Assembly (NCBI GenBank): GCA_032718565.1
Contig: JAVGVS010000025.1
Location: 3,805,046-3,869,045, forward strand
Direction of reading: 5' to 3'
From: Distichodus sexfasciatus
Lineage: Eukaryota; Chordata; Actinopteri; Characiformes; Distichodontidae
DNA length: 64,000 bases
The position numbers and the translations under genes were made by a program. Shown one piece after another: positions 12,288 through 23,955 of this stretch. Below the pieces are notes generated by a model that did not search any database, was not told the origin of the DNA, and saw only the letters and a program-made list of their open reading frames with translations. Each line of letters starts with the position of its first letter. Within the stretch, counting starts at the first letter, position 1.

Positions 12288-12380
12288 GTATCATAATATT
12301 CTGTTCCAACGTCTTGATAAATGTGGGCGTGTGAATGTCATGTGTTGGTATATCGTACCATTTTACTATACCTATGAACA
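12288..12380 (+). repeat. Left arm of a 90-bp inverted repeat
   Basis: It contains 'cataatattctgttccaac' and 'gataaatgtgggcg', and matches the reverse complement of 12803-12893 at roughly 85 percent by eye. With the other arm it brackets about 420 bp that includes a CT/CCT-rich tract at 12395-12440. Confidence 0.75.
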
Positions 12381-12802
12381 ATCACTTTACTCGTCTTCTC
12401 CTCCTCCTCCTTGTCCTTCACCTCCTCCTCCTTCCGTTTTCCCCCAAGGCTGTAAGGAGCAGTCCTTCACACCTGAGTGACCCCCCATTACTGTCACCAC
12501 ACACTTTCCTCCTCTATCAACACCAAACATCTGAATCTCTCTCTCACTTTTTCTCTCACTCCAGAAGTCTCCAGCACTGGATTTCCAGCTGTCATGTGCA
12601 GCCAGATATGCACATCAACACACAATCCATCATGGTCACTCCCACCTCTCCTCCCTCGCCTTTTTTTTGGGTCCCTTTCAAAATGTGACACTCAGACTGT
12701 CACACCAAGGCTTTTATTTCCTCCAAATTCTGCAGTCTGCAACGCTCACAATAATGCTGTTTCATGACAAATGCTCCTGTTAATCTATAATCATTTTAGA
12801 TT

Positions 12803-12893
12803 TATAGGATAACCATGATACAATATACCAACGTGTCACATTCATGCGCCCACATTTATCATGGCATTGGAACAGAATATTATGACACTTTAT
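12803..12893 (-). repeat. Right arm of a 90-bp inverted repeat
   Basis: It contains 'cgcccacatttatcatggc' and 'ttggaacagaatattatgac', the reverse complement of the left arm at 12288-12380. Confidence 0.75.
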
Positions 12894-13177
12894 ATTTCTG
12901 TACTCAGATTTCACACGTGCAAAATTATAGATATAATTTTGTTGTGAAGAAGCAATGGAGTAGTATAAATAATGCAACAGTGTATTGATAAATGCACTTT
13001 GTTATATTTTTCTGGAAATATGAATTAAAAAAATAAAATAATGAATGTGAAAATTGGTAGAACCAATATTTGCAGTGTCAATTTCATTTACATTTACATT
13101 TACACCTATAAAAAAATTTGGCCAAGATATGAGCATGAAATGCATATGGAAAAATGTATAAAATGGGCATAGGAAAG

Positions 13178-13305
13178 TGAAAGTGAGTGATTATTTGTCA
13201 TTCTGAACACACCACAGCATAGCACCACAACCAAATATGACCTCTGCATTTGACCCATCTGTGAAGGCACAGCGGGCAGCGGCGCCCGGGGAGCAAAGAT
13301 ACTAA
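13178..13305 (-). mobile_element. tRNA-derived SINE, family A (tail part)
   Basis: The tail portion only: 'gtgattatttgtcattctga', 'cctctgcatttgacccatct' and 'cggcgcccggggagca' on the plus strand. The tRNA-like head is absent. Confidence 0.65.
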
Positions 13306-13309
13306 ACAT

Positions 13310-16300
13310 TATAGAATGGGGAAAAATCTGCTCAATTGAAAATGAAGAAAAAATAAAGTCATGGGTAGTTTTCAGCCAATTTGGACTCAGCGCCGCGTCA
13401 CAATAATGCAATGAATGTGCATCCGAAATAAACATGGAAAATCTCAATAAATGGCTGTATTGTAAGTAGAGCGCTGGTTGTTATTTATCAGCTAAAACAT
13501 GAGTGTTGTCTGTAAGAAAAGGGAAAATTTGACTGAACTGGAGCATTCCACTTGGGAGCTGCAAGCGTTCAAAGTCACTGCACATGTTTACAAAGCTGAA
13601 CGGCAATCCTGCATAATCAACATTCTAATAAGACATCTATCGAAGTGGGCTATCCAAAGTTTCTATACCTTGCTTACTGATAACATAATTTCATAGATAG
13701 TTTGCATTTTAATTCTTGTCAGATCTACATTTATGCATTTGTGTTCGACTGACAGAAATCCGTCGTAGCGACAGAGAACTTTAATCCCTGACTTACACAC
13801 ACACTACAGTTCTAGGAGCTTCTAATTTGGTCAAAACTGGTCTTACTGTATAAAGCCCTTATGAATTATCTGCATGCAAAAGATTTTTGTGTACAAATGT
13901 TCATAAAATGCCACTTTTGGAAACGTGCATAGAACATACAGAGAATGAGTTGACTTTTAATGAGGACAGAAGCCTTATAGAACTAAAATACAGCATAAAA
14001 GGTAACGGGTCAAGAGTGTCCACTGTCTGACAGGCTGCTAAGGTTTAATGGCACAGTAACAGGTTTGGGCGAGCTGGGAGGGCATTATGGGATAAAGTGT
14101 GGGTGTCCTTTCTCCTGGGTCATTAATTTGGAAGAGCCGTAAATGTGTTGGGTGAGAGAGCCATTAGCGTAGAAGCAGCGCATCTCAAGCGCCGAGCGCA
14201 GAAAGCTGGCCTGTGTCACCGTCATTTGGCGACAGTCAGGTACTAAGTGATCTAATCCTGTTAATTGCTGTCTTAATAGAGGAGGATAAAACTGCACTCC
14301 AAAGCTTACAGCAGACTGGGTGTTTAGCGGGAGGCGTACAAACTTCACCAGCAACCTGCTTCAAGGATAGAAAGAAAAGAAAAACCTAAGTGTAGTAAGA
14401 GAACGAAACCTACAATCAATGCTGCTGTGTAAAGGACGGTGTGCTTAATGTGAAGGAAAGCTATTAAAAAAAATCACTTGGCTACCATGCTGACTCCTAT
14501 TTACGTCACTATAAAAGCGAGACTTACTCAATATTCAACTTAATTGAATGTCTCTTCTGCAAACAAAGTGGACTCCTGCCTTCCTCCAATCTCAAAACCC
14601 CTTTCCAGCTCCCATTTATGGAATAAAGCGAGACAAATTAAATACGACTTGTTCGAGGTTTATCATGGAATCACAATAAAGCACCCTGCCAAGCTGAATC
14701 AATTTTTTTTAACATCAATTTGGAGTCAGATGCAAAACAAATAGATTTTTACAATCCAGAGAAAAGAAAAATCCAGCTTCAGAAAAAAGGGGAAGGCTTG
14801 CTCCATTCATTTGATTCTAACATTAAAATAAACACTTTAATCAAGCATTTTAGATAACCTGCTATTAATGTGGCAAACAGTGAACAAAAGCAGTTATCTT
14901 CATTTGGGGTCCAAGCACAGAGATATAGCGAGACCCTTTGGCAGACTGAACAGGACCATGTGTCAGACCTCAGAGACCAAAAATGGCAGATGTCCACCTA
15001 TAGGTGGGACTATTACAAACCGAATCTAATGGACATGGTCCCGCCCATTTCCGGCTGCCAAATTTTCCCGCCATTTTATAAAAACTGAAATTCAAAGCAA
15101 AATTAACTTTTCTGACATTGTTTGTCCGATGCTTATGGAACCTAGCATACTTCATCTTGGCTCTTGTCTAGGCAAAAAGTGGTGTACAGAATTTCGATAA
15201 CACAAAGGGTTACAAAGTTCTTCTAGGCGTGGCACATAATTACTCTAAAGCCTTTTTAGGAAAAACAACCAAACAAAACCAAACTTGATAGATTTCATGT
15301 ACACTCTGAGCTTTGGACACCAGTCAAATCTGATCAATAGGGGGTGCTATAACTAAAACATGTTAATATCTTAATATCTGAAATTTGGTAGATTTCATCG
15401 ATCTGCACTCCCGAGTCAATTCCCAAAATATGGCTATGATTGCTTAAAGCGGGCATGACCTATTACAGTAGATATTACGTTATTAATGCCATACGTTTAC
15501 CATAAAAGTTAGGTAGAAACCCTTTGGACTGCTAAGTGGGATGATTTTTGATGGAGGACACATCATGACGGGGCACTACAATACATTCATTTTACAGTTT
15601 AGCTCATATAGTTTAACCATATGGAACTGCAGCGCCCAGGAGGCGGCCCGTAGTGGTGCTTGGATCCCATTGATAACTGCTCGCAGATCTAGTTCATTAT
15701 TGTTTCTTGATGAACCACCCCAACAAGACAATAAAAAAAGACAAGCCAATAAGTCAAACTCTCTGAAGCCAGACATTTGCACACACAATTAAGGTCTCTC
15801 TTGATACTGGGTTCCAGTAATACATGCATTTGTATGCTCATCTGTGCCTAGCACTGTGACAGTCAAACCCCAATTTTCTGCTAATTATTACAGCGGATTA
15901 CATGTTTCCAGAAATTCACGGTGAACCCTTCTGCAAACAGCACAATAGGTCAGTAAGGTAGAATCACTCAGCCTATTAAGACTCCTCAGCTAAAGCTAAT
16001 GCGTTCTATGGTTATCAACAATTATACTAGGCTTTGTCTTATTCCAAGGTAGAACTAATCCTGTATTTATGTATGTAATGAACAATGGACTAAATACCCT
16101 ATTCAGCGTTCATCTAGCGGTGAGGCAAAGCGCAGCGGGACGTGGAGTGTGTGGAGCCGCTTCAGCAGAAGCTTGATAAAACACTTAAAGACTTCTTCTA
16201 TAAAAAAAAGTATAATTCCACGTCAAGGCACAATAACAACGATCAAGCAACCCAAGTGACCGGCATTCTTATAAAATTAAATCATTTTTTCTTTATAGAA

Positions 16301-16960
16301 AATAAATAAAAAACTAGTGCTGGCCAGAAGAATTGTCGCCAATAAGAAGTCCCCAAAGAAAAGTGACTAAAGAATCGGTGCTAATGAGCAGGCGGTGATA
16401 GCAAGACGTCACTCTACAGAGCCAAACAGTTTTAACGTACTGTAGATTAAAGGTCATCAGTAGTTCGCGTTGATGTTTTACCCATTAACATTTAAAATAC
16501 ACCTAGCTATGATTAATAACTCTTGGAGAAATATGTAGATTATAATGCCTTGAAACACTTCAATGTTCCACCTTTCAACACCTTCATTTAATACCAGCAT
16601 TTAGTGTAAGACCTCATTCTACTTTAAAAAAATGTGTGCATTGATTTCACATCTTAAAAACTATCCAACAAGTAGATTTCATTGCATTTGCGTTGGACTT
16701 GCTACTTTACAGCACATTCAAAACTCAGTAGCTGAATGTATAAAATGTACTTCTCACATCACCATGGTTTAGTATCATCTACACAGTTTCCTTCCACATT
16801 CTTTTCTCCTTTATGGAGTTGCTCTTTCTAGTATAAGAGATCCGCTATATCTCTGTAGCAAATTCTGCACAGACTCCAGAATAGACTACCCAAATACAGA
16901 TGTTCTTTGGGAGGTTGAGCTTTCAGGTTTGCTGCACCCAAATTATGGGAAATATTATCA
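13310..16960. other. Intronic DNA, no gene recognised
   Basis: Mostly unique. 14060-14350 is GC-richer ('gggcgagctgggagggcatt') and may be a noncoding element. 15290-15430 has a 'gggggtgctataac' phrase of a possible old repeat. No exon-like frame is seen. Confidence 0.4.
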
Positions 16961-16968
16961 GTTTGAAA

Positions 16969-17022
16969 TTACATTTACAGCAGTAAGTAGATACTCTAAT
17001 TCAGAGCAACTTCCTGAACATT
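16969..17022 (-). mobile_element. SINE family B tail fragment (minus strand)
   Basis: The plus strand reads 'attacatttacagcagtaag', then 'tactctaattcagagcaact', the reversed family B tail. It abuts the LINE 3' UTR fragment that follows. Confidence 0.55.
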
Positions 17023-17412
17023 GAACATTCAACAGAACATTACTGTACATATTATCGGATGTAGTTTTCTCTATTTGGCTGCTGACATTATAATTAATAG
17101 ACTGCCTGTTTAGAATTCTCATACTCAATTGCCGTTGACCATATGCACATTCAATGCAAAAAGACAATTCCAGGACCAAAACTGTAGTTTAAATTCTGCA
17201 TGAACTTTAGGGGACTTTTCCACTATCTCTAGTTTAGAGTTTTTATATTTAATAGTTTTATAGTTATATATTTTTGGTTGCTCTATGATGCCTTATTTGC
17301 ATTTGTATATTTGCTTACAGTACTCTTTGTACTGTAGAAACTGGAGCCATGTCACATCATCTCTCTATATACATGTATATAGTAGAGATGACAAAGTTTA
17401 CCTTGACTTTCG
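16990..17412 (+). mobile_element. LINE 3' UTR fragment (copy 1)
   Basis: It shares several blocks in the same order with 52980-53315: 'gtagttttctc', 'gactgcctgtttagaattct', 'caatgcaaaaagacaattcc', and 'gtagaaactggagc' followed by acgtc-type sequence. It ends with 'gagatgacaaagtttacctt', typical of the terminal part of fish CR1/L2-group LINEs. No coding part is attached. Confidence 0.6.
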
Positions 17413-17414
17413 CA

Positions 17415-18058
17415 ATCCAACAGCAAAAACTCTTGTTGAATGTAAGAATTTTCAATTGCTGTGTTAACTTCAGCAGTGTGTTATTGTTTTTTCGCTGTTC
17501 CAAGAAAAAACCCCATCAAGAAACATCTTAAAACGTAATACCCTGATCTACAACTTTCCAGCAGAGGATTATCATGAGTCAGATGTAGCAGTTTCAGCAG
17601 TTATGACCAAGCTCTTTAATATTAAAAACAACATCAGAAAGTCCTGACAGTTAATATTCATCATGTAACTCCTATATGCTGCTCGTATCAAGCATATGCT
17701 AAAAGTCGCCTTTAGCTTTTATTCAGTTCTTTAAGGTGCACATGAAGGTGGCGTGTGATCGCGATCAGAGTAACAAGCTCCCTGCCTTCCCACAGGACAC
17801 CTCTGCTCTCCTGTACAGCTTATACAACCAGAGGCACTATATAACAAGAGCAGAATGAACAATTTGTCAAACATAATTAACAGAAGCCTCAGCAAGTCCA
17901 CGACATTTAACAGCAGGTTTGAGTCTCTCGCTCGTGTATTACTATTTAAAGAAAAAAGCTGGGGACTCTGGCCTGCTGTCACCAGCCTGCCAGCATGGCC
18001 ATTTCCACAAAAACATCTCTTATGATGATTAACTACAGCTGCTGAACTGTTATATGTG
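17415..18058. other. Intronic DNA, nothing recognised
   Basis: No repeat shared within the window and no plausible exon; the 113-codon minus-strand frame at 17731-18072 lacks any recognisable domain. Confidence 0.4.
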
Positions 18059-18059
18059 A

Positions 18060-18676
18060 CCCTCCACGGCAAAACCAGTCGCTTGTCGCAACGGAGCTTT
18101 CCGAGAAAAACGACCCTTTATGTTGCATGGGGTAAAATTTTGGATTTTTTTGAAACAGTGGAAGGTCTATACTGTACTGTTGTGAATAAATTTAGCTGAA
18201 AAACTTACCCTTTCCATCCTAAAAATGTGACTTTCTTGAGGTGAGGAATTCAATTCCAGCAGAATGTTAAAAGTTTCTGTTTTGACCGCTCTACTTCAAT
18301 ATTTACGGTAAATCTACTGGTTGACTAGCGTGAAGATATTTCTCCGGAATCCATCTCCGTCTCCCGAGTTCAGTTAACCTAACGCAGGTAGGCTATCCGT
18401 GTGGCTGCAAATGCAGCGTAGGCTACCGTAAATGCAAATGTAGTGGCGACCGCACCAAGCGTCTGTGAGTGCTACGTCGATAGTCAACTTCAAAGGCAGA
18501 TTTCTCCGTTTCTCACTTGGCGTGACAGGAGAAATCCGACTGAATGTTGATATCTCAGCCATATGTCATCCGATTCATTCGATATAGGTATCGCTTTGAA
18601 GGTTGATTTATGCCCTTTCATGAAAACATAATAACTCAATTTTGAAAATTTGCGACAAGCGACTGGTTTCACTGTG
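18060..18676. mobile_element. About 600-bp element with 20-bp perfect terminal inverted repeats
   Basis: Bases 18072-18091 (aaaccagtcgcttgtcgcaa) are the exact reverse complement of 18650-18669. The interior of about 560 bp has no transposase-like frame; the frames at 18374-18672 are short. It looks like a nonautonomous DNA transposon of unassigned superfamily. Confidence 0.75.
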
Positions 18677-18734
18677 TTAAACTAACATCATTTGAAGGCA
18701 GGCCATAGAATAACCCTAAAAACACTAGATAGTT

Positions 18735-18860
18735 GTCTGTTGGTCCAAGCAGTAAGGGTTTCAAGCCCAGCGTTATCCAACATCCAGAACAACCCACAAT
18801 TCCCAAGCACCTCCAGGGAGTCTGTCCCTATAATTAGGAAAACTGAATTTTTGTTGGCCA
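18735..18860 (+). mobile_element. Degraded tRNA-derived SINE, family B
   Basis: The phrases 'gttggtccaagcagtaaggg', 'tttcaagcccagcg' (B-box-like) and 'gggagtctgtccctataatt' follow the order of family B. The tail is lost. Confidence 0.4.
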
Positions 18861-18940
18861 GAAAATTAGTATTTACTTCTCACAAGTGTGCGTGATTCTA
18901 CTAAGCAATCAAGCAGTCACATATTTTTCTTTGTTTTACT

Positions 18941-18968
18941 ATTATTATTATTATTATTATTATTATTA
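18941..18968 (+). repeat. (ATT)n microsatellite at a SINE tail
   Basis: About nine ATT units directly abut the 3' end of a minus-strand family A SINE. Confidence 0.9.
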
Positions 18969-19200
18969 TGACACACCACAGCACAGCACACAGTGGACCA
19001 CAAGCAAATGTAACCTCTGCATTTGACCCATCTGTGAAGGAGCAGTGGGCAGCTGACATGGGCAGCACCTGGGAAGCAGTGCTTAGGGACAGTACCTTGC
19101 TCATGAGTACCTCAGTGGTACCGTTACCGATCCTGGGATTTGAACTGGTGACATTCTAATCATGGGGCAAACGCCCTAACTGTTATGCAACCCACTGTCC
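18966..19200 (-). mobile_element. tRNA-derived SINE, family A (nearly full)
   Basis: Read on the minus strand it has the head 'gcataacagttagggcgttt', a B-box-like 'accagttcaaatcccagg', the 'gaggtactcatgagcaaggt' body and the tail. The tail end abuts an ATT microsatellite at 18941-18968, consistent with a repetitive SINE 3' tail. Confidence 0.75.
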
Positions 19201-20340
19201 CTTTTATTTTGGTTCAGTTTTAACAATTATGAAAATCTCACGTTACTTTGGCTCTGATGCAGTTGGCCTTCTCTGTCTCAAGTCACCATTCTGTGGTCTA
19301 CAGTAATGTCACAGCCAGTGCATCTAATTTGATAGCTCATAGATCATTTGTTAGACTCATCAACACTAAAGGCACTAAAATGTAACATTCTGACACAGAA
19401 ACTCAGAGCTTCTCACATCTTTTGTGTTGAACATTAAAAATTATGCTTAAAGGCACATTAGAGTATTTATTGGGATTTTGAACACAGTTTTCATTTTTAC
19501 ACTAGACACATTGTTTATCACACTTAGTAATAATCTGCATCGGCATTGACCCCATTCTTAGTAAAGACAATTTCACAAAATATTAGCAAAGCTTCTATAT
19601 AAATCAAATAGTTTGTGTTACAGTAAGTTTAGTCAAGTCAGAGTCTTCATGACTTCACGGACGCCAGGTTTTTCTGTCAAAAACTGCCACTCTAAACTCC
19701 TTCAAGGTCATATGCATCATTTCTGTGCTGTCAACTTAAGTTCTGTCATCCTCTTTTCCTTTTTGCCTTCAATTTTTCAAGCATCAGACACTATTCCAAG
19801 GAGTTCTGTCCTGTCTTAATATATGGACAAATATTTGGCCATTTAATGTAATGTCTCATAATCATACAGCTTGATGTCCAAAGAATTCTCAGTGCTCATC
19901 TCCAGCAACAGAGCTCAAAAACTTTGGACTGATGTTACCGGTAATTTAAATCCCATACATCACTACAGGTTAACAGCAAATCTTTCTATAAACGGGCCTT
20001 TGTTGGCATAGCAATTTATCAGCTCTTCATGTATAGACTGCCAAAGCTGTCTTCCTGTGGAGCTGGAATCGATTAATTTCTTATATATGCCCTAAGCTTC
20101 AGATTCCCATATGAAGTGAGAGTGGAGTAGTTTACAGAATGTAGGAATACCTGCCAGATGTCTTCTGCCCTCCGGCAGAAGAGATTCCTCCTCCAGTAGC
20201 CAGAGTTCAATTACGCCTAATAAGATTCACTTCAGGGATCAGTCGGTGTAAAGAGTGCTGAAAGGACGAAGTGCACAACCATTCTCTTAATGTAAGGTGC
20301 ACTGACTCTAACAATGGTATGTCAGCAGGCCTGCGTGGTG
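19200..20340. other. Intronic DNA, nothing recognised
   Basis: Unique-looking sequence with only short frames. Confidence 0.4.
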
Positions 20341-20800
20341 AAAAGTGAGGAAGATTAGTTATGGCAAAGAAGAAGAACAGCAGTGGGTTCGACTACGGCC
20401 TGCTGAGTTCTTCTGATCTTGTCTAAGTAAAGTAACAAACTGCATATTTTCCAGGCCTTAATAAGTTTCCTTGTGCCTGCTAGAGGCTCGGCTGACACAT
20501 TGTCAGTTCTTGAGAGAAGTGGGTTGTGGGATTTCCCAACAAACCCTAACTGTAGCTCTGCAACGGCTTAATGCAAACAAGAGTTGCCAGGTGTGGGCCC
20601 AAATTGGCAATAATGGGCGATTTTGCTTGACGTCTGTGTCTACAGCATTACAGAGGAGCCCTCCGTGGGCCTAATCTTGTTGAAAGCAATAAAACAGGTG
20701 ATTTGACAGAACGCAGACCTTGGTAACAGGGCTTACCGCAATAGCCGTCATCTTTCGGGCTGCCAAAGCCGGCCAGACATCCATTTAAGGGGGAGAGGCA
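20340..20800. promoter_or_regulatory. Candidate conserved noncoding element
   Basis: Repeat-free, balanced base composition, with homeodomain/bicoid-like words and phrases such as 'gcaacggcttaatgcaaaca' and 'aaattggcaataatgggcga'. It looks like the unique islands that are often conserved among fishes. Function is inferred only. Confidence 0.25.
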
Positions 20801-21910
20801 GCCCCCCTTTTTTTTAACTGAGATTCCCCTTAAGTCATGCTCCTCTCAATAAAGTTAATCTTGGTCCGAGTCTCTAAGTACAGGAGGACGGGTTAGTGCT
20901 GCTGCAGCAAGCTGGAGAAAAGCAGCTTAGCTGGAAACTTCTCTGTGGATGACACTGATTCAAGCCCGGAGGCGTACGACCTGAGCCTGAATGAAAACCG
21001 TTAACATAGGATTCCTAAAAAGTCTGCTTTTAGATGCTTCAGTCCTAATGCTAATTCAGGTGTTCCTTGCAGTTGTTCATACACATGTCATGCAGCACGC
21101 TCGGATGCTGTATTACCATATAAAAGCCATGTTTATATAGGAATGGAGGCAGGGAGCCTTTCATACATGATCTGTTCATGGAGATGCTTTCCTGGACTGA
21201 GTTATTACCAGATTTGTAGGACAAAGATCCTTTAAGCTGTACTGAGAAAGTGAAAGATGTTCAGTCATGTCACGATAATCTTTGCCTTAACTCACATCCA
21301 GTTTGTCGTTTGTTTCACTTAATGCATCCATTATAGCCCATTGAGTCGTATGTAGGGACAGGCTTAAGGGACTAATTTTGTCAGTATGGATAAAGTACAG
21401 CCCAGGAGAACAACAAAAGAGTAGAAAACAAAAAGGGAAGATGAGACAAGTATACACTTTAACCCAATTCTCAAGGAGGAAGTTTTCTTTAGGTCGACTG
21501 ATTTGTTACACAGCTTTTACATTTACTGTTCTTACATTGCCCCAGAGAGACACAGTCTAACAAGAGATACTGTTCTTCTTACTTGTAAAAGCTTAAAGAC
21601 TTAAACCAACAGCTGCTGTTCAACAGTCCTGCCAGCTGAATTACTTACCTTTTTAAACCATGTCTAAGTCAAACATTTGACTATACATTACAGGCACAGC
21701 TTGGCACTAGAAACCCTGTACAGTCGTGAGCCATCCAGCTTTCATGAATGTGTGAATGAGAGAGTAAAGCTGGCCCGTGTTGTCTGATCTAGTAGAAGAA
21801 CCACTGTAGCTCCAAAAGCTGAAAGTGTTAATGCTGGTTCTGTAGAAGTTGTCAAGACACAGTGCATCACAGTTTGTTGCTGTGAGACTGCACTGCCTTA
21901 AATCTCAATA
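20800..21910. other. Intronic DNA, nothing recognised
   Basis: Contains a short C8/T9 run near 20803-20816; otherwise unique-looking, with only short frames. Confidence 0.4.
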
Positions 21911-21915
21911 TTAGA

Positions 21916-21952
21916 TGAGTGGTTATAATGTTATGGATGACTGGTATATTTA
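21916..21952 (-). repeat. 'ccataacattatgaccac'-type repeat fragment
   Basis: The plus strand 'gagtggttataatgttatgg' is the reverse complement of a phrase also seen at 44845-44905. Both are short pieces of a common fish repeat. Confidence 0.4.
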
Positions 21953-21957
21953 CATAC

Positions 21958-22500
21958 GGTGTTGGGGGGTAACACACTACAAGTACCACCGTTACGTATT
22001 CAGATTACAAATTATGGGTAGCTGTATTCCATTACAGTTACAGTTTAAATAGATGGTAATGGTAATACAGTTACATAGTAAAAATAATGGATTACATGAC
22101 AGTATTATTCTGTTTCATATGTTTATCCTCTCTCTAAAATTTACGTCAATTCCATTCATTACCGGAAGCCCATCAGAACACGCAACCAAAGATTCTAATG
22201 TAAACGTCCATTTAACGCAAGTTGCCGCAGTCACATAGTGGAGGAGTCAGAGCTGGAGCTAGCAGCACAGAGCCAGGGCAGAAACACATTACCGTTTTGG
22301 AGATTCAGACTCTTCACATTAAAAGAAGATAGAGGAAGGAATAAGAAGGGTATGATTTAGACATTCATACAGTTGTAAAAAGCAAGACAATGTGGAAGTA
22401 ATCCAAAGTATTCAGGATACGTTACTCAGATCTAACAGAATATGTTACAAATGACATTTTAGGGCATGTATTCTGTACTCTGTAGTGGAACACATGTTAA
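21958..22500 (+). repeat. 'ggtgttgggg...taac' dispersed repeat
   Basis: It begins 'cggtgttggggggtaacaca', with alternating 'gttacagtttaaa' and 'taatggtaatacagttaca' phrases. It ends near 'gtaatccaaagtattcagga' and 'atgttacaaatgacatttta'. A fragment of the same type lies inverted at 53340-53470. Confidence 0.5.
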
Positions 22501-22908
22501 AAGTAATGGAAAATTTGAAAATATGAAGAAATTATGGGTAGCTTAGACATTTTGCACAGTACTGTATGTGTTCCTGTGTTTGCATCTTTCTATACAATGT
22601 GTCAACATGTCTGCCGGGGCGACTGGAACTGCAAGTTACAAAAGGAGCTTAAATGATTACTCTTCATATCTACATCATGTCTAAAACCTGTTTTATTGTG
22701 TGCAATATATGTTTCAGAAAGGCCATTATGATCAAAGTGGTAGTTTATGATCAAATCTAAAACTGTCTTGTTTTAGTATATTGTGTTGCTTTCTAATATC
22801 AGTAGCTACAAAGATGGAAATTACTTTTTTATTATTAAATACAAACAGCTAATTAAATTGATAATTATTCTAAAATACGTAAACTGTTTATCTTTATCTG
22901 CTTGTGGT

Positions 22909-22947
22909 TAAGGTGTAAGGGTTAGGTTAGGGTTAGGGTTAGGGTTA
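22909..22947 (+). repeat. Interstitial telomere-like repeat (TTAGGG)n
   Basis: There are three to four perfect 'gggtta' units (22924-22947) preceded by degenerate units (ggttaaggtgtaagggttag). This is the vertebrate telomere motif in an internal position. Confidence 0.85.
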
Positions 22948-23670
22948 TCATTATTACATTTATCATTATTACAGTAAACAATACATATTTACTTGAAACC
23001 TACTGCATTAAAATGATATAATAAATACAATAAGCCTTTTAGTCTTTTCATACAGACATTAGCATTAGAAAAGTGTTACAGAGAAACATCTTATTTTTGT
23101 ACTGTGTTCCTGTTGTACACAAGATCCTGCACGTGATCTACTCTCAAACCTTAAATCAGCCCACATCACCCACATTCTCTTGTTACTTACACCTAAAATC
23201 TGTCCCTTTGGGACGGTGGTCTGTCATGTGGCACTTTACCATTCACACTAAGATTCATTTCACCCAAAAGCCTTATCTCATTATTCTGAAGCCTGTCTCT
23301 TTTCCCCCTACTTTCATCCATGCATGAGAGCGTCATTTGCTTTCATGAATTTTTTTTGTTACTCATAAATATATTATGTTCCATGTTTCCTGCTCTATTA
23401 TAAATTTGTGTGATAGTAGAAAGTAATTTATTTTGTTGGAGAAAAGCAAAAATATATTTTTAAAAGCTCATCTAAAATGATGTAAGAAAAATACTTAAAA
23501 GTCATGCTGAAAAGAAAGAAGAGGGAAGAAAACAGCAAAGTGGCTTGAGGAAAATACAGTGTTTACATCACAGTTTACAAGAGTAGGGTCATGCTCCTTC
23601 AGCATGACACTCAGGCTCTAATCTGATACCCCTGAGCTGCTATTCACCTCCTCCTTGTGATGTAAAAAGC

Positions 23671-23704
23671 TGTGTGTGTGTGTGTGTGTATGTGTATATG
23701 TGTA
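23671..23704 (+). repeat. (TG)n microsatellite
   Basis: TG repeats followed by TATG variants. Confidence 0.9.
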
Positions 23705-23790
23705 TGCAAGTATGCATATATGTGTGCAGCCTTTATGTGGTTGTGAGAACCATTCCTCATAAGCACAACACTTTCCTTTGGTCTATAATA

Positions 23791-23955
23791 AGTGGTGGTG
23801 GTGGTCGAGTGATCAGGGTACTCGCATCTAAACCAAGATGTCATGGGTTTGAATCCTACCTTCATCACTACCATCATTAGGGTCCCTGAAGAAGACCCTC
23901 AACCGCAAGTCGCTCTGGATAAGAACATCTGCTAAATGTCTAATAAATAAATATT
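23791..23955 (+). mobile_element. tRNA-derived SINE, family B
   Basis: The head is 'gtggtcgagtgatcagggta' with B-box 'gggtttgaatcctacc', then 'gggtccctgaagaagaccct', and the tail 'ctctggataagaacatctgc' ends in a short ATAA run. Confidence 0.8.
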
